Origin: Hominimerdicola alba | GTDB taxonomy: Bacteria > Bacillota > Clostridia > Oscillospirales > Ruminococcaceae | Direction: 5' to 3' | DNA: 64,000 nucleotides | NCBI RefSeq assembly: GCF_900109655.1 | Contig: NZ_FOAT01000004.1 | Location: 204,463 to 268,462, forward strand | Shown here: positions 17,761-25,916 of the stretch, piece after piece | How the letters are laid out: every line of letters begins with the position of its first letter | Numbering within the stretch: position 1 is the first letter of the stretch | Program-made: the position numbers and the translations under genes | Notes under the pieces: generated by a model | What the model was told of the DNA's origin: nothing | The model's database searches: none | What the model saw: only the letters and a program-made list of their open reading frames with translations

Positions 17761-18133
17761 CTCACATTATGAACATTTGACGTAAAATGTGGACATTATT
17801 TTGTTCAATTTTTTATTATTTTTATCAAAAATTAAATGTTATCACACATAACAAAACATCTTAAAAACTCCGTAACAGCTGAGTTATCCTCACTTTCATG
17901 ATACACCGCGATGATAATATCTACAAATGTTAATATCTTAATATCGCATCCAATACTATTTGGAAAAAATTGTCATCAAGCTAAAAAACCTAAAGATGAC
18001 AGCAGTTTTAATACTCTTTCAGGATTTAACCTATTACAGCATTTATCCTACGCTGTTTTTGAAACCGATTTCAACAAAGTCACGAAAATATAAAGCAGAT
18101 ATAGGTCAATTCGCGGAAAAATCTTTTTACTTA

Positions 18134-18162
18134 TTGACAATCTTCTTATAATATTGTATAAT
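18134..18162 (+). promoter_or_regulatory. Promoter of the GH5 endoglucanase gene
   Basis: Perfect consensus TTGACA - 17 bases - TATAAT, with ~55 bases to the start codon. Confidence 0.85.
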
Positions 18163-18224
18163 ATCACCATATTAAACTGTCTGCATTGTGTTCTGACAGG
18201 CAGATGGAGAGGGGAATGTATTTT

Positions 18225-20000
18225 ATGTTGAAAAAAATCATCTCAGGGCTGACCGCTGCAGCATCTGCCTGCACGATAGTCCTCGCTCCGGTTTCGGGCA
18301 TAGCCGAAAAAAGTGCGGCTATTATCACCGCGAGCGCAGCAACTCCCGATTCTTATCACGATGACTGGCTTCACGTAAACGAAAATGCCGAAGTCGTTGA
18401 TATGAACGGAAATCCCGTATGGATGACCGGTGTAAACTGGTTCGGTTATAACGTAGGAAGCCAGGTATTTGACGGCGTATGGAGCATCAATATGCATCAG
18501 GCGCTCAACGAGATAGCTGACCACGGCTTCAATCTGCTCCGTGTGCCCATGTCCACTGAGATACTTCTGCAGTGGAAGAACGGCAAGCCCGATCCTATCA
18601 TCAAGATAAACGAGTGGAAAAACCCCGAGCTTACCATTGACGGTCAAGTGGGTGGCAAGCCGATGTACAGCTTTGATATATGGAACAAGGCTGTGGAATG
18701 GTGCAGAGAGAACGGCATCAAGATAATGATGGATATCCACTGCGCTACCACGAACGCTGCAGGTCATAACTACGCCCTGTGGTATGATGACAAATACAGT
18801 GAGCAGGACTGGCTGGATGCACTGGCATGGTTTTCTGACTACTACAAGGATGACGATACCGTTATCGCTATCGACCTCAAGAACGAGCCTCACGGCAAAA
18901 AGGATGACGGCATCTTCGCTAAGTGGGACGGTTCCAAAGATGCAAACAACTGGCGTTATGCCGCTGAAAAGGGCGCTAAAGCCTGCCTCGACAAGAACCC
19001 GAACCTGCTTATAATGGTAGAGGGTATCGAGTGCTATCCCAAGTTTGAAAAGGGCTTCGACTGGAATTCAAATTCCACCGATTATGCTCATTACGGCGAC
19101 CCTGATTATCAGCCTTACCATGGCGCTTGGTGGGGCGGCAACTTCCGCGGTGCAAGAGATTATCCCGTAAACCTCGGCAAATATCAGAGCCAGCTGGTTT
19201 ACTCACCCCATGACTACGGCCCTCTGGTTTATGAGCAGTCATGGTTCCACCTGCAGGGCAAGGGTCCCAACTACACAAGCTATAAGTTCGACAGAGAATC
19301 TCTGCTGAAAGAATACTGGTATGATTCATGGGCATTCCTGGTAGAAGAGAAGATTTCTCCTCTGCTGATGGGCGAATGGGGCGGACGTATCGACAAGGAG
19401 AATGACCCCTCAGGTGCAAACAAACACTGGATGGAAGAGCTTCGTGATTATATGATCGAAAAGCGCATCCACCACACATTCTGGTGCTTCAACGAGAATT
19501 CCAGCGATACAGGCGGACTTATCGCCAGCGACTGCAACTGGGATCACTGGGACGAAGAAAAGTATGAGTTCGTTAAGCCTTCGCTGTGGCAGGACGAAAA
19601 GGGTAAGTTCATCAGCCTTGACCACAAGATAAAGCTGGGTCAGTCCGGAAATGGTATATCACTCAGTGATTATTATTCCACTTCACATTCTGATCCTGAT
19701 CCCGACCCCAAGCCTCAGAATAATGATTATCCTAAGAACATTAAGGTCAATTACAGCGCTCAGTATCATCAGGTACAGTTTATGTGGGATAAGGTACAGG
19801 GTGCTGACAAGTACGGTATCGCTGTTTACCTTGCAGGTAAGTGGAGAGTTCAGACTTCCAACATCACGACCAACAACTACGTAACTCCCAAGAACCTGAC
19901 TCCCGGCATGACCTACAAGGTTGCTGTTGCCGCAAGAGTCAACGGTAAGTGGAACACGACCGATCCTATCAAGAACGCTATCACTGTTACTATTAAGTAA
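18225..20000 (+). CDS. GH5 endoglucanase with C-terminal FN3-like module
   Basis: A 591-residue secreted cellulase. The start at 18225 is chosen because GAGAGGGG lies ten bases before it. The signal peptide (~1-36) is followed by a GH5 domain (~40-475) of the E1/subfamily-1 kind: MTGVNWFGYN, acid/base Glu221 in DLKNEPHG, SPHDYGP, nucleophile Glu384 in MGEWGG and HTFWCFNENS. A short Asp/Pro linker (DPDPDPKPQ) leads to the ~85-residue module YHQVQFMWDKVQGADKYGIAVYLAGK... . There is no dockerin. It should cut internal beta-1,4-glucosidic bonds outside the cell. The terminal module may take the anchoring or substrate-binding role a dockerin or CBM has in neighbours. Confidence 0.93.
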   Translation: MLKKIISGLTAAASACTIVLAPVSGIAEKSAAIITASAATPDSYHDDWLHVNENAEVVDMNGNPVWMTGVNWFGYNVGSQVFDGVWSINMHQALNEIADHGFNLLRVPMSTEILLQWKNGKPDPIIKINEWKNPELTIDGQVGGKPMYSFDIWNKAVEWCRENGIKIMMDIHCATTNAAGHNYALWYDDKYSEQDWLDALAWFSDYYKDDDTVIAIDLKNEPHGKKDDGIFAKWDGSKDANNWRYAAEKGAKACLDKNPNLLIMVEGIECYPKFEKGFDWNSNSTDYAHYGDPDYQPYHGAWWGGNFRGARDYPVNLGKYQSQLVYSPHDYGPLVYEQSWFHLQGKGPNYTSYKFDRESLLKEYWYDSWAFLVEEKISPLLMGEWGGRIDKENDPSGANKHWMEELRDYMIEKRIHHTFWCFNENSSDTGGLIASDCNWDHWDEEKYEFVKPSLWQDEKGKFISLDHKIKLGQSGNGISLSDYYSTSHSDPDPDPKPQNNDYPKNIKVNYSAQYHQVQFMWDKVQGADKYGIAVYLAGKWRVQTSNITTNNYVTPKNLTPGMTYKVAVAARVNGKWNTTDPIKNAITVTIK

Positions 20001-20017
20001 TATAATTCACAGAACCT

Positions 20018-20050
20018 ATAACGGCAGTTTCTTCGGAAGCTGCCGTTTTC
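20018..20050 (+). terminator. Terminator of the GH5 endoglucanase gene
   Basis: AACGGCAG pairs with CTGCCGTT around an unpaired TTTCTTCGGAAG-type loop and is followed by TTTTCTTC. Confidence 0.8.
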
Positions 20051-20057
20051 TTCTGTA

Positions 20058-20097
20058 TAAAAAACACCGCCCGTACCATAAAAAGCACGGACGGTGA
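20058..20097 (-). terminator. Terminator of the CODH-like operon
   Basis: On the minus strand CACCGTCCGT pairs, with one mismatch, with ACGGGCGGTG and is followed by a run of T. It lies ~35 bases after the last small membrane-protein gene. Confidence 0.75.
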
Positions 20098-20130
20098 TAT
20101 TATTAATAAGCGTTCGCCAACAGAACAAAA

Positions 20131-20457
20131 TTATTTGCTCTTGGCTTTCTTATCCAGAATAGCACTTTTAAGTGCACCTGTTGGGTCTTTCACCAGTAAA
20201 ACTATGACCCAGATTACCAGAGCCAGTGCGATGACCGACAGACCAAGGAAAGTATCATTCAGCATATCAGCCGCAGCAGGCTGAAAGTATTCAGCGCCGC
20301 TTTCAAGATATTCGACCACTGCATCTACGAGCCACATCAGTGATGCGCCCCAGAACATATACAGCAGAACGCCTGTTTTCAGCTTTCTTGCCTTTTCGCT
20401 TGAATACCAGATAACTGTGGATACCACAGCCGCAATTACAGTAATAAGAAGTGTCAT
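20131..20457 (-). CDS. Small membrane protein, last gene of the CODH-like locus
   Basis: A 108-residue protein with about three hydrophobic segments (MTLLITVIAAVVSTVIWY; LLYMFWGASLMWLVDAVVEYL; DTFLGLSVIALALVIWVIVLLV) and a basic C-terminus (DKKAKSK). Not a family I recognise. Its start overlaps the stop of the preceding gene by four bases, so the two are translationally coupled and probably form one complex. Acidic residues between the helices and the position after a CODH-like gene make a membrane anchor or electron/ion-linked partner conceivable, but that is inference. Confidence 0.75.
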   Translation of the reverse strand: MTLLITVIAAVVSTVIWYSSEKARKLKTGVLLYMFWGASLMWLVDAVVEYLESGAEYFQPAAADMLNDTFLGLSVIALALVIWVIVLLVKDPTGALKSAILDKKAKSK

Positions 20458-20846
20458 GCAGTTGCACCCGCTTTCTTTTCGGATTTATTAACGGAAGCTG
20501 TTATCTTATTTGATGCTATCACCAGACCAGCCCATACAGCGGTAACAAGTATCGCCATGGCAGAACCCGATGTCGCCATTTCGTGAAGCATTTCCGCGGT
20601 ATCAGCGGGATCATTCGCCGCTGTCAGGAAGGGAAAGAACGGTGTTACTTCACCGTGCCAAACGTGCTCAAAAGCAAGCAGTCCCGAGCCGCCCCAAAGC
20701 ATACCGTTGAGCCATTTCAGCTTATCGGCAAAGCTGAGCTTCATCTCACCGCTGTTTTTATTATCAGCGCTCTCCTTTTTCGCTGCCACTTTCTGTATAA
20801 CAGTTGTAACTATCGCCTCTGTTGCAGGCACTATAAAACAAGCCAT
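20454..20846 (-). CDS. Small membrane protein directly downstream of CODH-like gene
   Basis: A 130-residue protein. The N-terminal hydrophobic stretch (FIVPATEAIVTTVIQKVA), a central charged part, and two further hydrophobic stretches (LNGMLWGGSGLLAFEHVWHG; SGSAMAILVTAVWAGLVIAS) predict a small integral membrane protein. The two His residues in FEHVWHGEVTPFF sit at a membrane edge and could bind a metal or cofactor. No family recognised. It starts 15 bases after the CooS-like stop with GGAGGAAT as ribosome site, so it belongs to that operon. Confidence 0.78.
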   Translation of the reverse strand: MACFIVPATEAIVTTVIQKVAAKKESADNKNSGEMKLSFADKLKWLNGMLWGGSGLLAFEHVWHGEVTPFFPFLTAANDPADTAEMLHEMATSGSAMAILVTAVWAGLVIASNKITASVNKSEKKAGATA

Positions 20847-20861
20847 TTTTATTCCTCCAAA

Positions 20862-22985
20862 TTATTTATCCCAGCCAAGCGCTTTTCTCTTGGCTTTCAT
20901 ATCAGCAACTATCTTTTCGCCCAGCTTGACGGGGTCGGTGTCAACATTCATGGACGAACCGAGAGTCTCCAGTGTACCGTATTTCAGGAACTCGATAACG
21001 TTCTTCGAGCCGTATATCTGAGCTTCAACGCAGTGATAGGAGCTTATACCGTTGAGTCTGAATCCCAGCGACGCATCTACGCCCTTTTCGTTGCCCCATT
21101 CGGGCGATGAAAATGCAAAAGGCATCTCATACATCTTATGGCCCAGCGCACCTGCAACTCCTGCAAATATTCCCGATGAACGTGTATTATCGATACATTC
21201 TCCCACGTGCCATACAGGGGGCAGATCGGGTTCAAGAAATTCTCTCAGGCTCTCCCCTGCTTTTTCCTTGCCCGATACAGCACAGTATCCCAGCTTCATC
21301 AGCGGGAAAGAAGCACAGCCGTTGGAGATTATCAGAACATTGTTTTTCAGCAGAACATCAGCCACATCTACAATGCACTTTTCGTACAGCACCTTGGGAT
21401 TGTTACAGCCAACCATATTCACGATACCCAGTATCCTGCCGTCCTTGATAGCTTCTGCAAGGGGCTTCATGCTTCCGAAACGTCTGTGGATATACTCCAC
21501 CGAGAAACCGACTTCGGCTTCCACCTCGTATGGCGGTATGTAAACGGGTATGCCCTTTCTGGCTTCAAAGCTTTCGATGGCACGGCGGACGATCTTCTCA
21601 GCGAGCGCCTTTGTCTCGCCGATATTTGAATGGTGATGATCGTATTCGTAGCGTTCAGCACCCGGAAGTCTTGCAGATTCGCTGGTGGTAACGACGGTAG
21701 TCTTGAAGCAGTGTGCAACTTCCATAATGGAGGGGAATACGTCCTGAACATCGGCAACCCAGAGATCAAGAGCGCCTGTTCCAAGTACCAGTTCGGCGGA
21801 TACAGCATTTGAAAGTGGTATGACACCCGCGTATCTGTACATAGCCGAAAGTCCCGAACAGCATATGCCGTAAAAGCGTATGCCCTTTGCGCCTGCCTTT
21901 TTGGCAAGTTCTATCAGGTCTTCACGCTTTCCTGCTTCAACTATCTGGCTGACAAGCAGAGGCAGATGACCGTGTACCGCGATGTTTACATAACCCTTTT
22001 CAAGAGCGCCGATATTTACCTTTGAAGTAACTCTGTCGCCAACACCGAACAAGCTGTCCGTCGCGATAGAAGCACCCACAACTCCCGAGAATGTGAAAGC
22101 AAGACCGCATCTCAAAAACTGCTGCATAACCGACTTCCAATCACCGTCAGTAGCACATCCCGATTTATGATATGCCTCAAACACCTCGTGGTACGCACTT
22201 ATGGGCAGTATATCCAGGTCTTTCCAGACTTCCTGTCTTTCGGGAACAGCACAGGCTGAAATAGTCTTGTACTCACCCGGCACCGATCTGGACATATCTT
22301 CAAGAAGTGCATCGGCAAGATCTTTGGCAACATTTTTCAGCTGACGATTCTTCTGCTTGATGCCGAAAGCTTCAGCAGTGGAGCGTATTTTCTGCTCGCC
22401 AAGTATCGGAACATCAAGCTTGCCCTCTGCCGCCCATTTCAGTGCAAGCATTACTTCTCTCGCGTGCATACCGTGCTGTGCAGCACCTGCCGCAGCGGAA
22501 CGAAGCAGATTTCTGGCAACGATGAGATCAGCATCAGCACCGCAGATACCCTTTGGGGATTTCGCAGTTATACGGCATGGTCCCATATTGCATATCTTAC
22601 AGCATATGCCTGCCAGACCGAAATTACACTGGGGTTTCTGCTTATCAAAGCGGTCGAACGCAGTATCTATACCAAGCTGTTCCATGCGCAGCAGCATTTC
22701 CCTTACAGCAGGGTCGGGGGTCTGATCGATGACGTCCTGCTTGCTGGGAAAAGTCTTTTTATATTCTGTAACCGCATTCATATAATCCCTGATGAATGCC
22801 TGCGGATCATCAGCTTCGCCCTCGCCGTGGCTTGCCTTCAATATCACAGTAGGGATACCGTGTTCATCAAATCCGATGATATTTCTGTGTGAATGGATAT
22901 GCGCAGGCGAATGATGGTCGTGCTCATGTTCGTGATGATGCTCATGTTCATGATCATGACAGTGATTATGTATTTTCTCGCTCAT
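20862..22985 (-). CDS. CooS-like anaerobic Ni-Fe carbon monoxide dehydrogenase with His-rich N-terminus and altered C-cluster
   Basis: A 707-residue member of the CooS/hybrid-cluster family. Residues ~6-34 are extremely His/Glu-rich (HDHEHEHHHEHEHDHH), as in nickel-storage tails. CNFGLAGICCKICNMGPCRI carries the B/D-cluster cysteines. Expected C-cluster ligands are seen in VHGHLP, GICCSG, VGCNNPK, NGCASFP and HVGECIDNTR. The DVQC-type motif, however, reads DVQDVFPS, with Asp415 where CODH has a cysteine. The known reaction is CO plus water to CO2, two protons and two electrons. Because of the substitution, activity is uncertain. No CooC, CooF, hydrogenase or ACS genes are present; an ABC transporter lies upstream and two small membrane proteins downstream. 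A related redox enzyme of altered chemistry is the alternative. Confidence 0.85.
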   Translation of the reverse strand: MSEKIHNHCHDHEHEHHHEHEHDHHSPAHIHSHRNIIGFDEHGIPTVILKASHGEGEADDPQAFIRDYMNAVTEYKKTFPSKQDVIDQTPDPAVREMLLRMEQLGIDTAFDRFDKQKPQCNFGLAGICCKICNMGPCRITAKSPKGICGADADLIVARNLLRSAAAGAAQHGMHAREVMLALKWAAEGKLDVPILGEQKIRSTAEAFGIKQKNRQLKNVAKDLADALLEDMSRSVPGEYKTISACAVPERQEVWKDLDILPISAYHEVFEAYHKSGCATDGDWKSVMQQFLRCGLAFTFSGVVGASIATDSLFGVGDRVTSKVNIGALEKGYVNIAVHGHLPLLVSQIVEAGKREDLIELAKKAGAKGIRFYGICCSGLSAMYRYAGVIPLSNAVSAELVLGTGALDLWVADVQDVFPSIMEVAHCFKTTVVTTSESARLPGAERYEYDHHHSNIGETKALAEKIVRRAIESFEARKGIPVYIPPYEVEAEVGFSVEYIHRRFGSMKPLAEAIKDGRILGIVNMVGCNNPKVLYEKCIVDVADVLLKNNVLIISNGCASFPLMKLGYCAVSGKEKAGESLREFLEPDLPPVWHVGECIDNTRSSGIFAGVAGALGHKMYEMPFAFSSPEWGNEKGVDASLGFRLNGISSYHCVEAQIYGSKNVIEFLKYGTLETLGSSMNVDTDPVKLGEKIVADMKAKRKALGWDK

Positions 22986-23078
22986 AATACCAGCCTCTCG
23001 TAATAATTCTCAAATACATATTATATCACAATAGTATGATTTATTCAATTCTTGGTCGGTCAATAAATACACCATAAA

Positions 23079-23849
23079 TCAGATATAATACTCTATATAT
23101 TCGTCGGTCTTCATATTGAAAAGTTCAAATATGCGGTCACGGACGTATAAAAAGTTCTCGCCTGTCCTGTTGCGGTGTTCGCCCAGTGGAACCTTAACGA
23201 TGCTCTTTATCCTGCCGGGGTCAGCCATCATCACAACTATCCTGTCAGCCAGAAATACCGCTTCTTCGATATCGTGGGTAACAAAAATTATAGTCTTTTT
23301 CTCTTCGTGGGAAATCCTGAGGATATCTTCCTGAAGTTTCATTCTTGTAATAGCGTCAAGTGCGCCGAAGGGTTCATCCATAAAGATGATATCAGGGTCT
23401 ACCGCCAGACCTCTTGCGATAGCCACTCTCTGCTGCTGACCGCCCGAAAGCTGCTTAGGATAGCGCTTTTCATACCCGCTGAGCCCCACCAGTTCCAGAT
23501 ACTTCTGTGCGATGGCAGCACGTTCAGATTTGGGAACTTTTTTGGACTCAAGTCCCAGTTCAACATTTTTCTGAACATTTCTCCAAGGTAGAAGTCCGTA
23601 GTTCTGGAAAATTGTTATATTGTTTATAGATGGCGCAGATACTTCTTTGCCGTCTATCTTGACACTTCCGCTGTTGACCTTTTCAAAACCTGCGAGGGCA
23701 TTCAGCAGTGTGCTTTTTCCGCAACCCGAAGGTCCCAGCAGGCAGATGAACTCACCTTTTTCGATATCAAGAGATACATTATCAAGGGCAACGAACTCTT
23801 TGCCGTCCTGAACATAATTCTTGCAGGCATCTTTGACCTCAATATACAT
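23079..23849 (-). CDS. NitT/TauT-type ABC transporter ATP-binding protein
   Basis: A 256-residue ATPase with Walker A GPSGCGKST, Q-loop, LSGGQQQRVAIARGLA signature, Walker B DIIFMDEPFGALD and switch His in VTHDIEEAV. The DIEEAVFLADRIVVMMADPGRI style is typical of the nitrate/sulfonate/taurine family (SsuB/TauB/NrtD). The start at 23849 is preferred over one six codons upstream because it gives a TGATG overlap with the permease stop, with GGGAGGTG ahead of it. It energises uptake together with the two genes before it. Confidence 0.93.
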   Translation of the reverse strand: MYIEVKDACKNYVQDGKEFVALDNVSLDIEKGEFICLLGPSGCGKSTLLNALAGFEKVNSGSVKIDGKEVSAPSINNITIFQNYGLLPWRNVQKNVELGLESKKVPKSERAAIAQKYLELVGLSGYEKRYPKQLSGGQQQRVAIARGLAVDPDIIFMDEPFGALDAITRMKLQEDILRISHEEKKTIIFVTHDIEEAVFLADRIVVMMADPGRIKSIVKVPLGEHRNRTGENFLYVRDRIFELFNMKTDEYIEYYI

Positions 23850-24619
23850 CACGCAGCACCTCCCCAAGATTTAAGTATCAGCTTTTCAATGAGTTTCAGC
23901 AGACCATCAAGCAGTATACCGATGATACCGATAACAAGTATCGTTGCAAGCAGTATATCCGCGCGGATATTGTTTCTCGCGTCGATTATCTGATAGCCGA
24001 GACCCGACTGTGCGCCCACCATCTCGCCTGCAACAAGGAATATCCATGCTGTTCCCAGCGCAAGATGGATACCGTTTGCGATCTGGGGAAAAGCCGCAGG
24101 GAAAATAACTTTCCAAGTCAGCGCAGGCTGTTTTATGCCGAAATTCTTAGAAACTTTCAGGTATACGGGATCGATATTTCCCACCGCCGATACCGTTGAC
24201 AGCAAAACAGGGAAAAATGCCGCAATAAATATGATAACGATAGCAGGAACATCACCGATACCGAACAGCAGGACGATAAATGGCATCCACGCTGTAGGTG
24301 AGATAGGTCTCAAAAGCTGCACCGCAGGATTGATATACTGAAAAAGCTTTGGTATCCTGCCAAGTATCAAACCCAGTACCACAGCAACGATCACCGAGCT
24401 GAAATATCCCGTAACAAAGCGGTACATACTCGTTCTTATATTCTCAAACAGTTTTCCGTTCTCTATCAGTTCTACCAGAGCATCAAATGCCATTTTAGGC
24501 GACGGGAACAATGCCTTGTCGTAACTGCTGACAGTGAACAGCAGCTGCCATATCAATATCAGTATCGAGACCGATATAATTACATTTTTCAGAGAGAGTA
24601 ATTTTTTCAAGTTGATCAC
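23849..24619 (-). CDS. NitT/TauT-type ABC transporter permease
   Basis: A 256-residue BPD_transp_1 permease with about six membrane helices. The coupling loop is seen in SKNFGIKQPALTWKVIFPAAFPQIANGIHLALGTAWIFLVAGEMVGAQSGLGY, close to SsuC/TauC. RPISPTAWMPFIVLLFGIGD is also typical. Its stop overlaps the ATPase start, and it begins six bases after the stop of the binding-protein gene, so the three form a transporter operon. The imported compound is unknown. Confidence 0.93.
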   Translation of the reverse strand: MINLKKLLSLKNVIISVSILILIWQLLFTVSSYDKALFPSPKMAFDALVELIENGKLFENIRTSMYRFVTGYFSSVIVAVVLGLILGRIPKLFQYINPAVQLLRPISPTAWMPFIVLLFGIGDVPAIVIIFIAAFFPVLLSTVSAVGNIDPVYLKVSKNFGIKQPALTWKVIFPAAFPQIANGIHLALGTAWIFLVAGEMVGAQSGLGYQIIDARNNIRADILLATILVIGIIGILLDGLLKLIEKLILKSWGGAA

Positions 24620-24625
24620 GCCTTA

Positions 24626-25552
24626 TCAAAAATCATTTTTCACAAAATCCGCATAAGCAGGAGGGTTATCTGAAAGTCCGTATTCCTTGACTTTATCTGC
24701 AAGCTCATTGTAAGCTTCCTCGGTTATGTCAAGGTCATTGTAGGAAATCCACTGCAAAGATGTATCAAGTACATCATCTGTCTGATTCAGGTACTTCTTA
24801 GCCACTTCTTTTGCTTTTTCCTTATCAAGGGCATTTCCTGCCGACTTATAGCTTTCAACAAATGACTTTGCATCATCATAGCGCTCATCAATGAACTTGT
24901 CAGTCAGCACCAGTCCACAGCAGAGGGATTCTTCCCAAAGTTCTTCGGAACTGAAAAGCACCTTTCCTACACCAAGGTTCACGCCCATAGCACCAAAGGG
25001 TTCAGCAACGCAGTAACCGTCTATCTGACCGCTTGCCAGAGCGGATGGCATCTCGGTGGGCGCAAGCTCGGTGACATTCACATCTCCGATATTAAGACCC
25101 GCTGTTGCCAGAGCATCATTCAGCAGTATATTGTGTGATGACTGTCTGTGAGGTATAGCGAAAGTCTTGCCCTTGAGGTCAGCGGCAGAATCAATATCGT
25201 TTGATACAATGATAACATTTCCGTCGCGGTGTCCCAGAGCCACGGCTTTCACCCCGATACCTTCCTCCTTGGATTTCATCGCAAGCTCTATCAGCACCGA
25301 TGCGCCGTCAACTCTGTTTGAGTTGAGAGCGTCCAGCAATTCTGCCCATGAACCGTACTTTACAAGCTCAACTTTCAGCCCCGATTCCTTTTCAAGCTCC
25401 TCAGCCTCTTCAAGCAGTGCCAGGGAATGAGTTATGGGGAGATAAGCTATCTTTACACTGTTTTCGCTGTCCTTGCTGTCGGATTTTCCGCAGGAAACAG
25501 CAGAGAACGCAAGTGCAGCGGAAATTATAAATGCAGGTAATCTTTTTTTCAT
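24626..25552 (-). CDS. ABC transporter substrate-binding lipoprotein (SsuA/TauA/NMT1-like)
   Basis: A 308-residue lipoprotein with signal peptide and lipobox FSAVSCGKS (Cys ~21). The mature part has the NMT1/SsuA fold signature: VKIAYLPITHSLALL, ELLDALNSNRVDGASVLIE, LKGKTFAIPHRQSSHNILL, ALASGQIDGYCVAEPFGAMG. Relatives bind small sulfonates, nitrate, thiamine precursors or similar anions. It is the first gene of the transporter operon that continues into the CODH-like gene, suggesting that the cargo and the enzyme are functionally linked. Confidence 0.92.
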   Translation of the reverse strand: MKKRLPAFIISAALAFSAVSCGKSDSKDSENSVKIAYLPITHSLALLEEAEELEKESGLKVELVKYGSWAELLDALNSNRVDGASVLIELAMKSKEEGIGVKAVALGHRDGNVIIVSNDIDSAADLKGKTFAIPHRQSSHNILLNDALATAGLNIGDVNVTELAPTEMPSALASGQIDGYCVAEPFGAMGVNLGVGKVLFSSEELWEESLCCGLVLTDKFIDERYDDAKSFVESYKSAGNALDKEKAKEVAKKYLNQTDDVLDTSLQWISYNDLDITEEAYNELADKVKEYGLSDNPPAYADFVKNDF

Positions 25553-25916
25553 AATATTTTTCTTCCTTTCAGTATCAATAATTTGATCTCAGTATTATAA
25601 TAGTACCTATCTTTAATATTACTAAACATATAATTTATCTCAAATATATATTTCATATAGGTTTGGTAGGCTTTGCTTATTATACATCATAAACACCCCT
25701 CTGTCAAGAGAAAAAACAGCGCAGAAAAAAAAGTCGTACAAATTACTACAATTTTACTAGGAATTAGAAAAATTAATTGTGATTATTCACACAATCAAGG
25801 CGGTAACACAAAAGCATTTACAATTAATAATAGGATATATGGTTGACTTACCTACTGTGATCAGATATAATAATAATGAGCGTAAATTTGAAATACTAAC
25901 AAGGAAGATGATATCT
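25553..25916. other. Intergenic region between divergent transport operons
   Basis: AT-rich DNA. A TATAAT on the minus strand (25594-25599) sits ~45 bases upstream of the binding-protein start but has only a weak -35 (GTAATA at 17 bases). No riboswitch, operator or RNA gene was recognised. Confidence 0.4.

Noticed and set aside
17911..18151. Two short overlapping open frames on the plus strand before the GH5 endoglucanase
   Set aside because: No ribosome site or domain; they overlap each other and run into the GH5 promoter.
21052..22892. Several 100-160-codon frames antisense to the CooS-like gene
   Set aside because: They mirror the codon structure of the real gene on the other strand, lack ribosome sites and have no domain signal.
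20862..22985. Hybrid cluster protein (hydroxylamine reductase) as identity of the CooS-like protein
   Set aside because: The length, GICCSG and GECIDNTR motifs and N-terminal B/D-cluster cysteines fit CODH better, although one cluster ligand differs.
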